A DNA stretch of 64,000 bases from NCBI GenBank assembly GCA_013076295.1, contig RQOL01000640.1:1-64000 (forward strand), given 5' to 3'. This stretch comes from Sanderia malayensis. Lineage: Eukaryota > Cnidaria > Scyphozoa > Semaeostomeae > Pelagiidae. The notes under the pieces were generated by a model. That model was not told the DNA's origin and ran no database searches. It saw only the letters and a program-made list of their open reading frames with translations. Shown here in pieces: positions 30,001 through 40,455 of the stretch. A program made the translations under genes and the position numbers. Each line of letters opens with the position of its first letter. Positions within the stretch are counted from its first letter, which is position 1.

Positions 30001-33000
30001 AACTGGTGACATCGATGACAACTGATGTAATTGTAATTGTTGGTTTAAAGTCAAATAAAGTTAACGAGGTGGTTTGTTCAGTTAGTGAGGATAACAAAAA
30101 TGACGTAGTTGGCTCTATACTTATCGAGGTTGTGCTGGTTGGTTGTTCACTAGTTACGGAAGTTGAATTAGTAGTAAACATGACGAAGACTGATGTTGTC
30201 GTTGTTGTTAGTTGGATATCAACTGAGGTGGCCAAAGTTGTTCCTTCCACAACGGAAGTGGAAGTCAAGGAAGTAGTTGGCTCAGCAGAAACTGACGTTG
30301 TGATTGTAGTTCGTTCAATAGCCACTTCATTTGAAAAAGTAATGGCATCGATAATAGCTGATGTAGTTGTTGTTGTTGGCTGTAAGCCGAATGATGTTAC
30401 TGAGCTTGTTTGTTCAGTAACTGAGGATAAAGAAATTGACGTTGTTTGTTCTATAATATTGGAGGTTGTGCTTGCTGTTTGGAGACTAGTTGCGGAAGTT
30501 GAAGTAGTAGTTGGCTCGACCAAAAGAGAAGTTGTCGTTGTTGTTATTTGGTTATCAAAAGAAGTTGTTGTAATTGTTCCTTCAACCGTCAATTTGGAGG
30601 TAAATGAAGTAGTTGGCACAGCCAAAGCTGACGTTGTAAGTTTAGTTGGCTCAACAGAAGCTCCAACTGAAGAACTAGTGACATCGATGACAACTGATGT
30701 GATTGTGGTTGTTGGTTGAAAGTCAAATATCGTTGCCGAGGTGGTTTGTTGAGTAAATGAGGATAACAAAATTGATGTACTTGGCTCTATACTTATCGAG
30801 GTTGGGCTGGTTGATTGTGCACTAGTTGCGGGAGTTGAAAGAGTAGTTGGCTTGACTAAAACTGAAGTTGTCGTTGTTGTTAGTTGGATATCAACTGAGG
30901 TTGCCAAAGTTGTTCCTTCCACAAATGAAGTGGACGTCAAGGAAGTAGTTGGCTCAGCAAAAACTGACGTTGTGATTGTAGTTGGTTCAAGAGCAATTTC
31001 AGTTGAAGAACTAGTGGCATCGATGACAACTGATGTAGTTGTTGTTGTAGGTTCAAGGCCAAATGATGTTACTGAGCTTGTTTGTTCAGTAACTGAGGAT
31101 GTTTGATCACTAGTTACTGAAGCAGAAGTAGTAGTAAACTCGACGAAAATTGATGTTGTCGTTGTTGTTAGTTGGACATCAACTGAAGATGTCGTAATTG
31201 TTCCTTCAACAACTGAAGTGGAAGTCAATGAGGTAGTTGGGTCAACAAAAACTGACGTTGTGATTGTTGTTGGCTCAATAGCCACTTCAGTTGAAGAAGT
31301 AATGGCATCGATGATAGCTGATGTAGTTGTTGTTGTAGGTTCAAGGCCAAATGATGTTACTGAGCTTGTGTGTTCAGTAACTGAGGATAACGAAATTGAC
31401 GTTGTTGGTTCTATAATATTGGAGGTTGTGCTTGCTGTTTGTACACTAGTTACGGAAATTGAAGTAGTAGTTGGCTCGACAAAAGAGAAGTTCTCGTTGT
31501 TGTTATTTGGATATCAAATGAAGTTGTTGTAATTGTTCCTGCAACCATCAATTTGGAGGTCAATGAAGTAGTTGGCACAGCCAAAGCTGACGTTGTAATT
31601 GTAGTTGGCTCAATAGAAGCTCCAACTGAAGAACTAGTGACATCGATGACAACTGATGTGATTGTGGTTGTTGGTTGAAAGTCAAATATCGTTGCCGAGG
31701 TGTTTTGCTGAGTAAATGAGGATAACAAAATTGATGTACTTGGCTCTATACTTATCGAGGTTGGACTGGTTGATTGTTCACTAGTTGCGGGAGTTGAAAG
31801 AGTAGTTGGCTTGACTAAAACTGAAGTTGTCGTTGTTGTTAGTTGGATATCAACTGAGGTTGCCAAAGTTGTTCCTTCCATAACTGAAGTGGACGTCAAG
31901 GAAGTAGTTGGCTCAGCTAAAACTGACGTTGTGATTGTAGTTGGTTCAATAGCAATTTCAGTTGAAGAACTAGTGGCATGGATGACAACTGATGTAGTTG
32001 TTGTTGTAGGTTCAAGGCCAAATGATGTTACTGAGCTTGTTTGTTCAGTAACTGAGGATGTTTGATCACTAGTTACTGAAGCAGAAGTAGTAGTAAACTC
32101 GAGGAAAATCGATGTTGTCGTTGTTGTTAGTTGGACATCAACTGAAGATGTCGTAATTGTTCCTTCAACAACTGAAGTGGAAGTCAATGAGGTAGTTGGG
32201 TCAACAAAAACTGACGTTGTGATTGTTGTTGGCTCAATAGCCACTTCAGTTGAGGAAGTAATGGCATCGATGATAGCTGATGTAGTTGTTGTTGTAGGTT
32301 CAAGGCCAAATGATGTTACTGAGCTTGTGTGTTCAGTAACTGAGGATAACGAAATTGACGTTGTTGGTTCTATAATATTTGAGGTTGTGCTTGCTGTTTG
32401 TACACTAGTTACGGAAATTGAAGTAGTAGTTGGCTCGACGAAAAGAGAAGTTCTCATTGTTGTTATTTGGATATCAAATGAAGTTGTTGTAATTGTTCCT
32501 TCAACCATCAATTTGGAGGTCAATGAAGTAGTTGGCACAGCCAAAGCTGACGTTGTAATTGTAGTTGGCTCAATAGAAGCTCCAACTGAAGAACTAGTGA
32601 CATCGATGACAACTGATGTGATTGTGGTTGTTGGTTGAAAGTCAAATAAAGTTAACGAGGTGGTTTGCTCAGTTAGTGAGGATAACAAAATTGACGTAGT
32701 TGGCTCTATACTTTTTGAGGTTGTGCTGGTTGGTTGTTCACTAGTTACGGAACCTGAAATAGTAGTAAACTTGACGAAGACTGATGTTGTCGTTGTTGTT
32801 AGTTGGATATCAACTGAGGTTGCCGAAGTTGTTCCTTCCACAACTGAAGTGGAAATCAAGAAAGTAATTGGCTCAGCAGAAACTGACGTTGTGATTGTAG
32901 TTGGTTCAATAGCAACTTCAGTTGAAGAAGTAATGGCATCGATGAAAGCTGATGTAGTTGTTGTTGTTGGCTGTAAGCCGAATGATGTTACTGAGCTTGT

Positions 33001-36000
33001 GTGTTCAGTAACTGAGGATAACGAAATTGACGTTGTTGGTTCTATAATATTGGAGGTTGTGCTTGCTGTTTGCATGCTAGTTACGGAAGTTGAAGTAGTA
33101 GTTGGCTCGACCAAAAGAGAAGTTGTCGTTGTTGTTATTTGGAAATCAACTGAAGTTGTCGTAATTGTTCCTTCAACAACTGAAGTGGAAGCCAATGAGG
33201 TAGTTGGGCCAACAAAAACTGACGTTGTGATTGTAGTTGGTTCAATAGCCACTTCAGTTGAAGAAGTAATGGCATCGATGAAAGCTGATGTAGTTGTTGT
33301 TGTTGGCTGTAAGCCGAATGATGTTACTGAGCTTGTGTGTTCAGTAACTGAGGATAACGAAAATGACGTTGTTGGTTCTATAATATTGGAGGTTGTGCTT
33401 GCTGTTTGTACACTAGTTGCGGAAGTTAAAGTAGTAGTAAACTCGACGAAAACTGAATTTGTCGTTGTTGTTAGTTGGACCTCAACTGAAGTCGTCGTAA
33501 TTGTTCCTTCAACAACTGAAGTCGAAGCCAATGAGGTAATTGGGTCAACAAAAACTGACGTTGTGATTGTAGTTGGCTCAATAGCCACTTCAGTTGAAGA
33601 AGTAATGGCATCAATGATAGCTGATGTAGTTGTTGTTGTTGGCTGTAAGGCGAATGATGTTACTGAGCTTGTGTGTTCAGTAACTGAGGATAACAAAATT
33701 GACGTTGTTGGTTCTATAATATTGGAGGTTGTGCTTGCTGTTTGTACACTAGTTACGGAAGTTGAAGTAGTAGTTGGCTCGACCAAAAGAGAAGTTGTCG
33801 TTGTTGTTATTTGGATATCAGCTGAAGTTGTCGTAGTTGTTTCTTGAACAATTGAAGTGGAAGTCAAGGAAGTAGTTGGCTCGGCCAAAACTGACGTTGT
33901 AATTGTAGTTGGCTCAATAGAAGCTCCAACTGAAGAACTAGTGACATCGATGACAACTGATGTGATTGTGGTTGTTGGTTGAAAGTCAAATAAAGTCAAC
34001 GAGGTGGTTTGTCCAGTTAGTGAGGATAACGAAATTGACGTAGTTGGTTCTATAATAATAGGGGTTATGCTTGTTGTTTGATCACTAGTTACTGAAGCAG
34101 AAGTAGTAGTAAAGTAGACGAAAACTGATGTTGTCGATGTTGTTAGTTGGACGTCAACTGAAGTTGTCGTAATTGTTCCTTCCACAACTGACGTGAAAGT
34201 CAATGAGGTAGTTGTTTCAACAAAAACTGACGTTGTGATTGTAGTTGGCTCAATAGCCACTTCAGTTGAAAAAGTAATGGCATCGATGATAGCTGATGTA
34301 GTTGTTGTTGTTGGCTGTAAGCCAAATGATGTTACTGATTTTGTGTGTTTAGTAACTGAAGATAACAAAATTGACGTTGTTGGTTCTATAATATTGGAGG
34401 TTGTGCTTGCTGTTTGTACACTAGTTACGGAAGTTGAAATTGTAGTTGGCTCGACGAAAAGAGAAGTTGTGGTTGTTGTTATTTGGATATCAGCTGAAGT
34501 TTTCGTAGTTGTTTCTTCAACAATTGAAGTGGAAGTCAAGGAAGTAGTAGGCTCGGCCAAAACTGACGTTGTAATTGTAGTTGGCTCAAAAGAAACTCCA
34601 ATTGAAGAACTGGTGACATCGATGACAACTGATGTAATTGTAATTGTTGGTTTAAAGTCAAATAAAGTTAACGAGGTGGTTTGTTCAGTTAGTGAGGATA
34701 ACAAAAATGACGTAGTTGGCTCTATACTTATCGAGGTTGTGCTGGTTGGTTGTTCACTAGTTACGGAAGTTGAATTAGTAGTAAACATGACGAAGACTGA
34801 TGTTGTCGTTGTTGTTAGTTGGATATCAACTGAGGTGGCCAAAGTTGTTCCTTCCACAACGGAAGTGGAAGTCAAGGAAGTAGTTGGCTCAGCAGAAACT
34901 GACGTTGTGATTGTAGTTCGTTCAATAGCCACTTCATTTGAAAAAGTAATGGCATCGATAATAGCTGATGTAGTTGTTGTTGTTGGCTGTAAGCCGAATG
35001 ATGTTACTGAGCTTGTTTGTTCAGTAACTGAGGATAAAGAAATTGACGTTGTTTGTTCTATAATATTGGAGGTTGTGCTTGCTGTTTGGAGACTAGTTGC
35101 GGAAGTTGAAGTAGTAGTTGGCTCGACCAAAAGAGAAGTTGTCGTTGTTGTTATTTGGTTATCAAAAGAAGTTGTTGTAATTGTTCCTTCAACCGTCAAT
35201 TTGGAGGTAAATGAAGTAGTTGGCACAGCCAAAGCTGACGTTGTAAGTTTAGTTGGCTCAACAGAAGCTCCAACTGAAGAACTAGTGACATCGATGACAA
35301 CTGATGTGATTGTGGTTGTTGGTTGAAAGTCAAATATCGTTGCCGAGGTGGTTTGTTGAGTAAATGAGGATAACAAAATTGATGTACTTGGCTCTATACT
35401 TATCGAGGTTGGGCTGGTTGATTGTGCACTAGTTGCGGGAGTTGAAAGAGTAGTTGGCTTGACTAAAACTGAAGTTGTCGTTGTTGTTAGTTGGATATCA
35501 ACTGAGGTTGCCAAAGTTGTTCCTTCCACAAATGAAGTGGACGTCAAGGAAGTAGTTGGCTCAGCAAAAACTGACGTTGTGATTGTAGTTGGTTCAAGAG
35601 CAATTTCAGTTGAAGAACTAGTGGCATCGATGACAACTGATGTAGTTGTTGTTGTAGGTTCAAGGCCAAATGATGTTACTGAGCTTGTTTGTTCAGTAAC
35701 TGAGGATGTTTGATCACTAGTTACTGAAGCAGAAGTAGTAGTAAACTCGACGAAAATTGATGTTGTCGTTGTTGTTAGTTGGACATCAACTGAAGATGTC
35801 GTAATTGTTCCTTCAACAACTGAAGTGGAAGTCAATGAGGTAGTTGGGTCAACAAAAACTGACGTTGTGATTGTTGTTGGCTCAATAGCCACTTCAGTTG
35901 AAGAAGTAATGGCATCGATGATAGCTGATGTAGTTGTTGTTGTAGGTTCAAGGCCAAATGATGTTACTGAGCTTGTGTGTTCAGTAACTGAGGATAACGA

Positions 36001-39000
36001 AATTGACGTTGTTGGTTCTATAATATTGGAGGTTGTGCTTGCTGTTTGTACACTAGTTACGGAAATTGAAGTAGTAGTTGGCTCGACAAAAAGAGAAGTT
36101 CTCGTTGTTGTTATTTGGATATCAAATGAAGTTGTTGTAATTGTTCCTGCAACCATCAATTTGGAGGTCAATGAAGTAGTTGGCACAGCCAAAGCTGACG
36201 TTGTAATTGTAGTTGGCTCAATAGAAGCTCCAACTGAAGAACTAGTGACATCGATGACAACTGATGTGATTGTGGTTGTTGGTTGAAAGTCAAATATCGT
36301 TGCCGAGGTGTTTTGCTGAGTAAATGAGGATAACAAAATTGATGTACTTGGCTCTATACTTATCGAGGTTGGACTGGTTGATTGTTCACTAGTTGCGGGA
36401 GTTGAAAGAGTAGTTGGCTTGACTAAAACTGAAGTTGTCGTTGTTGTTAGTTGGATATCAACTGAGGTTGCCAAAGTTGTTCCTTCCATAACTGAAGTGG
36501 ACGTCAAGGAAGTAGTTGGCTCAGCTAAAACTGACGTTGTGATTGTAGTTGGTTCAATAGCAATTTCAGTTGAAGAACTAGTGGCATGGATGACAACTGA
36601 TGTAGTTGTTGTTGTAGGTTCAAGGCCAAATGATGTTACTGAGCTTGTTTGTTCAGTAACTGAGGATGTTTGATCACTAGTTACTGAAGCAGAAGTAGTA
36701 GTAAACTCGAGGAAAATCGATGTTGTCGTTGTTGTTAGTTGGACATCAACTGAAGATGTCGTAATTGTTCCTTCAACAACTGAAGTGGAAGTCAATGAGG
36801 TAGTTGGGTCAACAAAAACTGACGTTGTGATTGTTGTTGGCTCAATAGCCACTTCAGTTGAGGAAGTAATGGCATCGATGATAGCTGATGTAGTTGTTGT
36901 TGTAGGTTCAAGGCCAAATGATGTTACTGAGCTTGTGTGTTCAGTAACTGAGGATAACGAAATTGACGTTGTTGGTTCTATAATATTTGAGGTTGTGCTT
37001 GCTGTTTGTACACTAGTTACGGAAATTGAAGTAGTAGTTGGCTCGACGAAAAGAGAAGTTCTCATTGTTGTTATTTGGATATCAAATGAAGTTGTTGTAA
37101 TTGTTCCTTCAACCATCAATTTGGAGGTCAATGAAGTAGTTGGCACAGCCAAAGCTGACGTTGTAATTGTAGTTGGCTCAATAGAAGCTCCAACTGAAGA
37201 ACTAGTGACATCGATGACAACTGATGTGATTGTGGTTGTTGGTTGAAAGTCAAATATCGTTGCCGAGGTGTTTTGTTGAGTAAATGAGGATAACAAAATT
37301 GATGTACTTGGCTCTATACTTATCGAGGTTGGGCTGGTTGATTGTTCACTAGTTGCGGGAGTTGAAAGAGTAGTTGGCTTGACTAAAACTGAAGTTGTCG
37401 TTGTTGTTAGTTGGATATCAACTGAGGTTGCCAAAGTTGTTCCTTCCATAACTGAAGTGGACGTCAAGGAAGTAGTTGGCTCAGCTAAAACTGACGTTGT
37501 GATTGTAGTTGGTTCAATAGCAATTTCAGTTGAAGAACTAGTGGCATGGATGACAACTGATGTAGTTGTTGCTGTAGGTTCAAGGCCAAATGATGTTACT
37601 GAGCTTGTTTGTTCAGTAACTGAGGATGTTTGATCACTAGTTACTGAAGCAGAAGTAGTAGTAAACTCGACGAAAATTGATGTTGTCGTTGTTGTTAGTT
37701 GGACATCATCTGAAGATGTCGTAATTGTTCCTTCAACAACTGAAGTGGAAGTCAATGAGGTAGTTGGGTCAACAAAAACTGACGTTGTGATTGTTGTTGG
37801 CTCAATAGCCACTTCAGTTGAAGAAGTAATGGCATCGATGATAGCTGATGTAGTTGTTGTTGTAGGTTCAAGGCCAAATGATGTTACTGAGCTTGTGTGT
37901 TCAGTAACTGAGGATAACGAAATTGACGTTGTTGGTTCTATAATATTTGAGGTTGTGCTTGCTGTTTGTACACTAGTTACGGAAATTGAAGTAGTAGTTG
38001 GCTCGACGAAAAGAGAAGTTCTCGTTGTTGTTATTTGGATATCAAATGAAGTTGTTGTAATTGTTCCTTCAACCATCAATTTGGAGGTCAATGAAGTAGT
38101 TGGCACAGCCAAAGCTGACGTTGTAATTGTAGTTGGCTCAATAGAAGCTCCAACTGAAGAACTAGTGACATCGATGACAACTGATGTGATTGTGGTTGTT
38201 GGTTGAAAGTCAAATATCGTTGCCGAGGTGGTTTGTTGAGTAAATGAGGATAACAAAATTGACGTACTTGGCTCTATGCTTATCGAGGTTGGGCTGGTTG
38301 ATTGTTCACTAGTTACGGGAGTTGAAATAGTAGTTGGCTTGACCAAAATTGAAGTTGTCGTTGTTGTTAGTTGGATATCAACTGAGGTTGCCAAAGTTGT
38401 TCCTTCCACAACTGAAGTGGACGTTAAGGACGTAGTTGGCTCAGCAAAAACTGACGTTGTGATTGTAGTTGGTTCAATAGCAATTTCAGTTGAAGAACTA
38501 GTGGCATCGATGACAACTGATGTAGTTGTTGTTGTAGGTTCAAGGCCAAATGATGTTACTGAGCTTGTTTGTAAAGTAACTGAGGGTAAAGAAATTGACG
38601 TAGTCGGCTCTATATTTATGGAAGTTTTGCTTGTTGTTTGTACACTAGTTACGAAAGTTGAAGTTGTAGTTTGCTGGACGAAAACTGATGTTGTCGTTGT
38701 CGTTAGTTGAATAGCAAATGAAGCTGTCGTAGTTTTTTCTTCAAAAACTGACTTGGAGGTCAAGGAAGTAGTTGGCTCACCAAAAACTGACTTTGGAATT
38801 GTAGTTGATTCAATAAAAACTCCAGTAGAAGTGCTAGTGGCATCGATAACGGCAGATGTAATAGTTGTTGTTGTTGTTGGTTTCAAGTCAAACGATGTCA
38901 CTGAAGTTATTACTTGATTACTTGAGGGTAATGAATTTGACGTAGTTGGCTCGATAATTGAACTAGTTGTTTTTGTTGTTTTTTCACTAGTTATCCAAGT

Positions 39001-39326
39001 TGAAGTAGTGGTTGAGTCAATAGCTTCAAAAAGTGACGTGGAGGTTGATGGTGTAATTGGTTGATTATCGATTATTGTTTTGCTTGTTGTTGGCACTGTT
39101 GGGGCTGAATACGTAGTAAATGTTGGCCCAATGACAACTGATGTTGTAGTTACAGTTAGTGCTTCTGCACCCAATGTTGTTATCACAGACTGTGCGGGGA
39201 TATCTAAGGATAGTGCTGTTGTTTGCTTGTTGATAACAGGATTTGTCATTGTAGTTTCGTCATTAAAAATTGTTGTCCCCAATGAGCTTTGTTGAGTAGG
39301 CGAGGCATTTCTTGATAGTATTTGTC
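1..39326 (-). CDS. Giant mucin-like Thr/Ser-rich repeat protein, one exon, C-terminal part beyond window
   Basis: Seen: the minus strand stays open in one repeat register from a splice acceptor at 39,327-39,328 to the left edge. That is about 13,100 codons, apart from single-base frame breaks listed as a finding. The longest uninterrupted stretches are 2610, 2162, 2043 and 1680 codons. Roughly half the residues are Thr or Ser. No cysteine is visible in the in-frame parts and tryptophan is almost absent. The first ~200 residues are diverged Thr/Ser-rich sequence, and the rest is 112-residue repeats with motifs such as IEPTTSISLSS and VAIEPTTITTSV. Known: such Thr/Ser-Pro arrays are typical of O-glycosylated mucins and other secreted or surface proteins. 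Inferred: an extracellular mucin-like product. No signal peptide is visible because the 5' exon(s) lie upstream and were not found; transmembrane or other C-terminal domains would lie beyond the left edge. A non-secreted structural protein or a pseudogene remain possible. Confidence 0.8.
7420..12123 (-). repeat. 2,352-bp higher-order duplication (7 units), two adjacent copies
   Basis: The block at 7,420-9,771 is repeated at 9,772-12,123 with an offset of 2,352 bp, exactly seven 336-bp units. A further partial copy continues from 12,124; there 12,791 matches 8,089 at an offset of 4,702, two less than twice 2,352 because two single bases are missing. Shared private variants confirm the register, for example the stretch around 9,211 and 11,563. 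Confidence 0.85.
17960..28405 (-). repeat. About 5,615-bp higher-order duplication inside the array
   Basis: About 17,960-22,790 matches 23,575-28,405 at an offset of about 5,615 bp. Paired landmarks are 18,122/23,736, 19,465/25,080, 21,621/27,236 and 22,440/28,055. The offset equals seventeen 336-bp units minus two 48-bp deletions, minus one base. The copies share rare variants, such as a Glu-for-Asp substitution near 18,010 and 23,625. Confidence 0.8.
28055..37264 (-). repeat. About 4,607-bp higher-order duplication, two adjacent copies
   Basis: The block beginning at 28,055 recurs at 32,660, and landmarks at 29,586, 30,852 and 31,218 recur at 34,193, 35,459 and 35,825. The offset is 4,605-4,607 bp, or fourteen units minus two 48-bp deletions, with small differences caused by single missing bases in the left copy. 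The two copies look almost identical, so this duplication is recent. Confidence 0.85.
35327..38210 (-). repeat. 960-bp higher-order repeat, three consecutive copies
   Basis: Landmarks recur at 35,459, 36,419 and 37,379, and at 35,825, 36,785 and 37,745, exactly 960 bp apart. That is three 336-bp units minus one 48-bp (16-codon) deletion. The same 960-bp block occurs at 30,852 and 31,811 inside the duplicated left copy, where one base is missing. Confidence 0.85.
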
Positions 39327-39345
39327 CTGCGGAGAAAGGAGCAGA
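39327..39345 (-). other. 3' splice acceptor of the giant exon
   Basis: On the minus strand a pyrimidine tract (CTGCTCCTTTCTCCG) is followed directly by CAG, then the exon begins GACAAATACT. The Thr/Ser-rich frame is entered with two bases completing a codon, so the intron is phase 1, the class common in extracellular modular proteins. The frame has no convincing ATG near here, which also argues for an upstream exon. The matching donor was not identified. Confidence 0.6.
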
Positions 39346-39604
39346 GTAATTTAGGGTCCTCGTTCTCCATGTTTGTACTGTCTCTTTCTCTCAGTAGAGA
39401 CGAGGTACAAAAACTTGAATGGCTAAAAAGTTGACCGGTACCGTGTAAACGGGGCCTAAGACGTTCGTGGCCACTAACTATTCCGACGTACTGCCAGTTA
39501 AAGCATTGTTTTTCTCTTGTTCAATATCGTTGTTTTAAAAAAAGTGAATAAAATAGAGGTATCCGTTTGCGGCTCCATGCTCCTTAATAAAAGAGATTTT
39601 AAAC
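39346..39604. other. Presumed intron, no gene seen
   Basis: This stretch lies upstream of the splice acceptor on the minus strand. No coding frame or repeat was recognised in it. Confidence 0.4.
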
Positions 39605-40455
39605 TTGCTTTGAAAATCGGAAACATAGCAAAACATAGTAAAATACTAAAGCTTTTCGTCTGACACTCATCAGAGTACTACGTCACAAAGAGAACGAAAA
39701 TGAAAACCTAACGAACAATTATACCCAGAAGAGGATCGAAATTGACCAATCAGAAAAGAGGTGAGTGATTGGTAAAGTGCAAAACAACCAATCATCACCG
39801 GTGACCGAACAATAGGTTATTGAAAGAGTCCCAGTGGGAAAACGAACTCTTTCTGTCTACACAGTATGGGATCCATGGTTTTGATGTAGACAGTCTCTAA
39901 AATTCCTAAGTGAAATTTTGACCTAGCTCTGCCGATGATGCGAAAACAGTCCTCACTGTAGTTTTAAGCACATTCTGGGTTGTCGAGTAACTGTTGGCCT
40001 ATAGCGGAGTCGTGTTTTAAAGTTTTAGATGTTTTAGAGGCGCGAGATGGTTGTTCTTGTTGCGGAACCATTTTTTGGCGTATGTTGGAGGGGACGTGTT
40101 GTTTAATCCTATCGCATAACCGCTGAGAAGTGCGACCTACGTACCTGGAATCACACCGGCACGAGAATTCGTAGACTACGAGACTTTTTTGTGTGGTAGG
40201 AACACTATCTTTACGGATGGGGGTTAGGATCTTTTTGCCACTGAACACCAGGCGGGGGTTGACTGTAGTGTAGCATTTGCTTATGGCTGTTTTAAGTTGT
40301 TTTTCAAATCGCGTGGAGACGTTGCCGATATAGGGTAGTTTTAGATAAACAGGGCACTTTTGCGGACCAAACATTTTGTCAACCGAGAAATCTGCGATCT
40401 GCGAAAAGCTTTAGTATCTTACTATGTTTTGCTATGTTTCCGATTTTCAAAGCAA
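39605..40455 (-). mobile_element. Truncated Penelope-like element bounded by 54-bp inverted repeats
   Basis: The left arm 39,605-39,658 and right arm 40,402-40,455 are reverse complements at 53 of 54 positions (left arm begins TTGCTTTGAAAATCGGAAAC). Between them is the 3' part of a Penelope-like polyprotein on the minus strand. Its reading frame is cut off by a stop within the right inverted repeat, so the repeat marks the truncation point. No clear target-site duplication was seen. Confidence 0.75.
39817..40401 (-). pseudogene. GIY-YIG endonuclease C-terminal domain of a Penelope-like element
   Basis: Seen: starting at an ATG at 40,374 there is LPYIG in the connector, then VVYEF and RYVGRT, which match the GIY and YIG halves, then the downstream arginine (QRLCDRIKQH) and a C-terminal SAIGQQLLDNPE segment with the expected acidic residue. 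A TAA at 39,964-39,966 interrupts the frame, which then continues open for 48 codons to a stop at 39,817-39,819. Known: Penelope-like retroelements carry a reverse transcriptase followed by a GIY-YIG nuclease. Here the reverse transcriptase is missing, so the copy is dead. A stand-alone host GIY-YIG gene is unlikely given the inverted repeats and the internal stop. Confidence 0.75.

Larger units (their letters stand above)
1..38760 (-). repeat. Tandem array of a 336-bp coding unit (about 115 units)
   Basis: The period is 336 bp (112 codons): equivalent landmarks recur at multiples of 336, for example 1,951 and 2,623 are 672 apart. Within each unit a degenerate 11-residue subrepeat of the form hydrophobic-[E/Q/D]-P-T-T-x-x-T-S-hydrophobic occurs about ten times, at residue offsets near 3, 14, 25, 36, 48, 59, 70, 81, 93 and 104. 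Some units lack 48 bp (16 codons), giving 288-bp units. Units are closely related inside the array and more diverged near 38.7-39.3 kb. Confidence 0.92.

Noticed and set aside
269..38710. Many plus-strand ORFs of 60-395 codons, valine-rich, over the repeat array
   Set aside because: They are antisense to the continuous Thr/Ser-rich frame and have stops at fixed positions in particular units. They have no methionine or domain logic.
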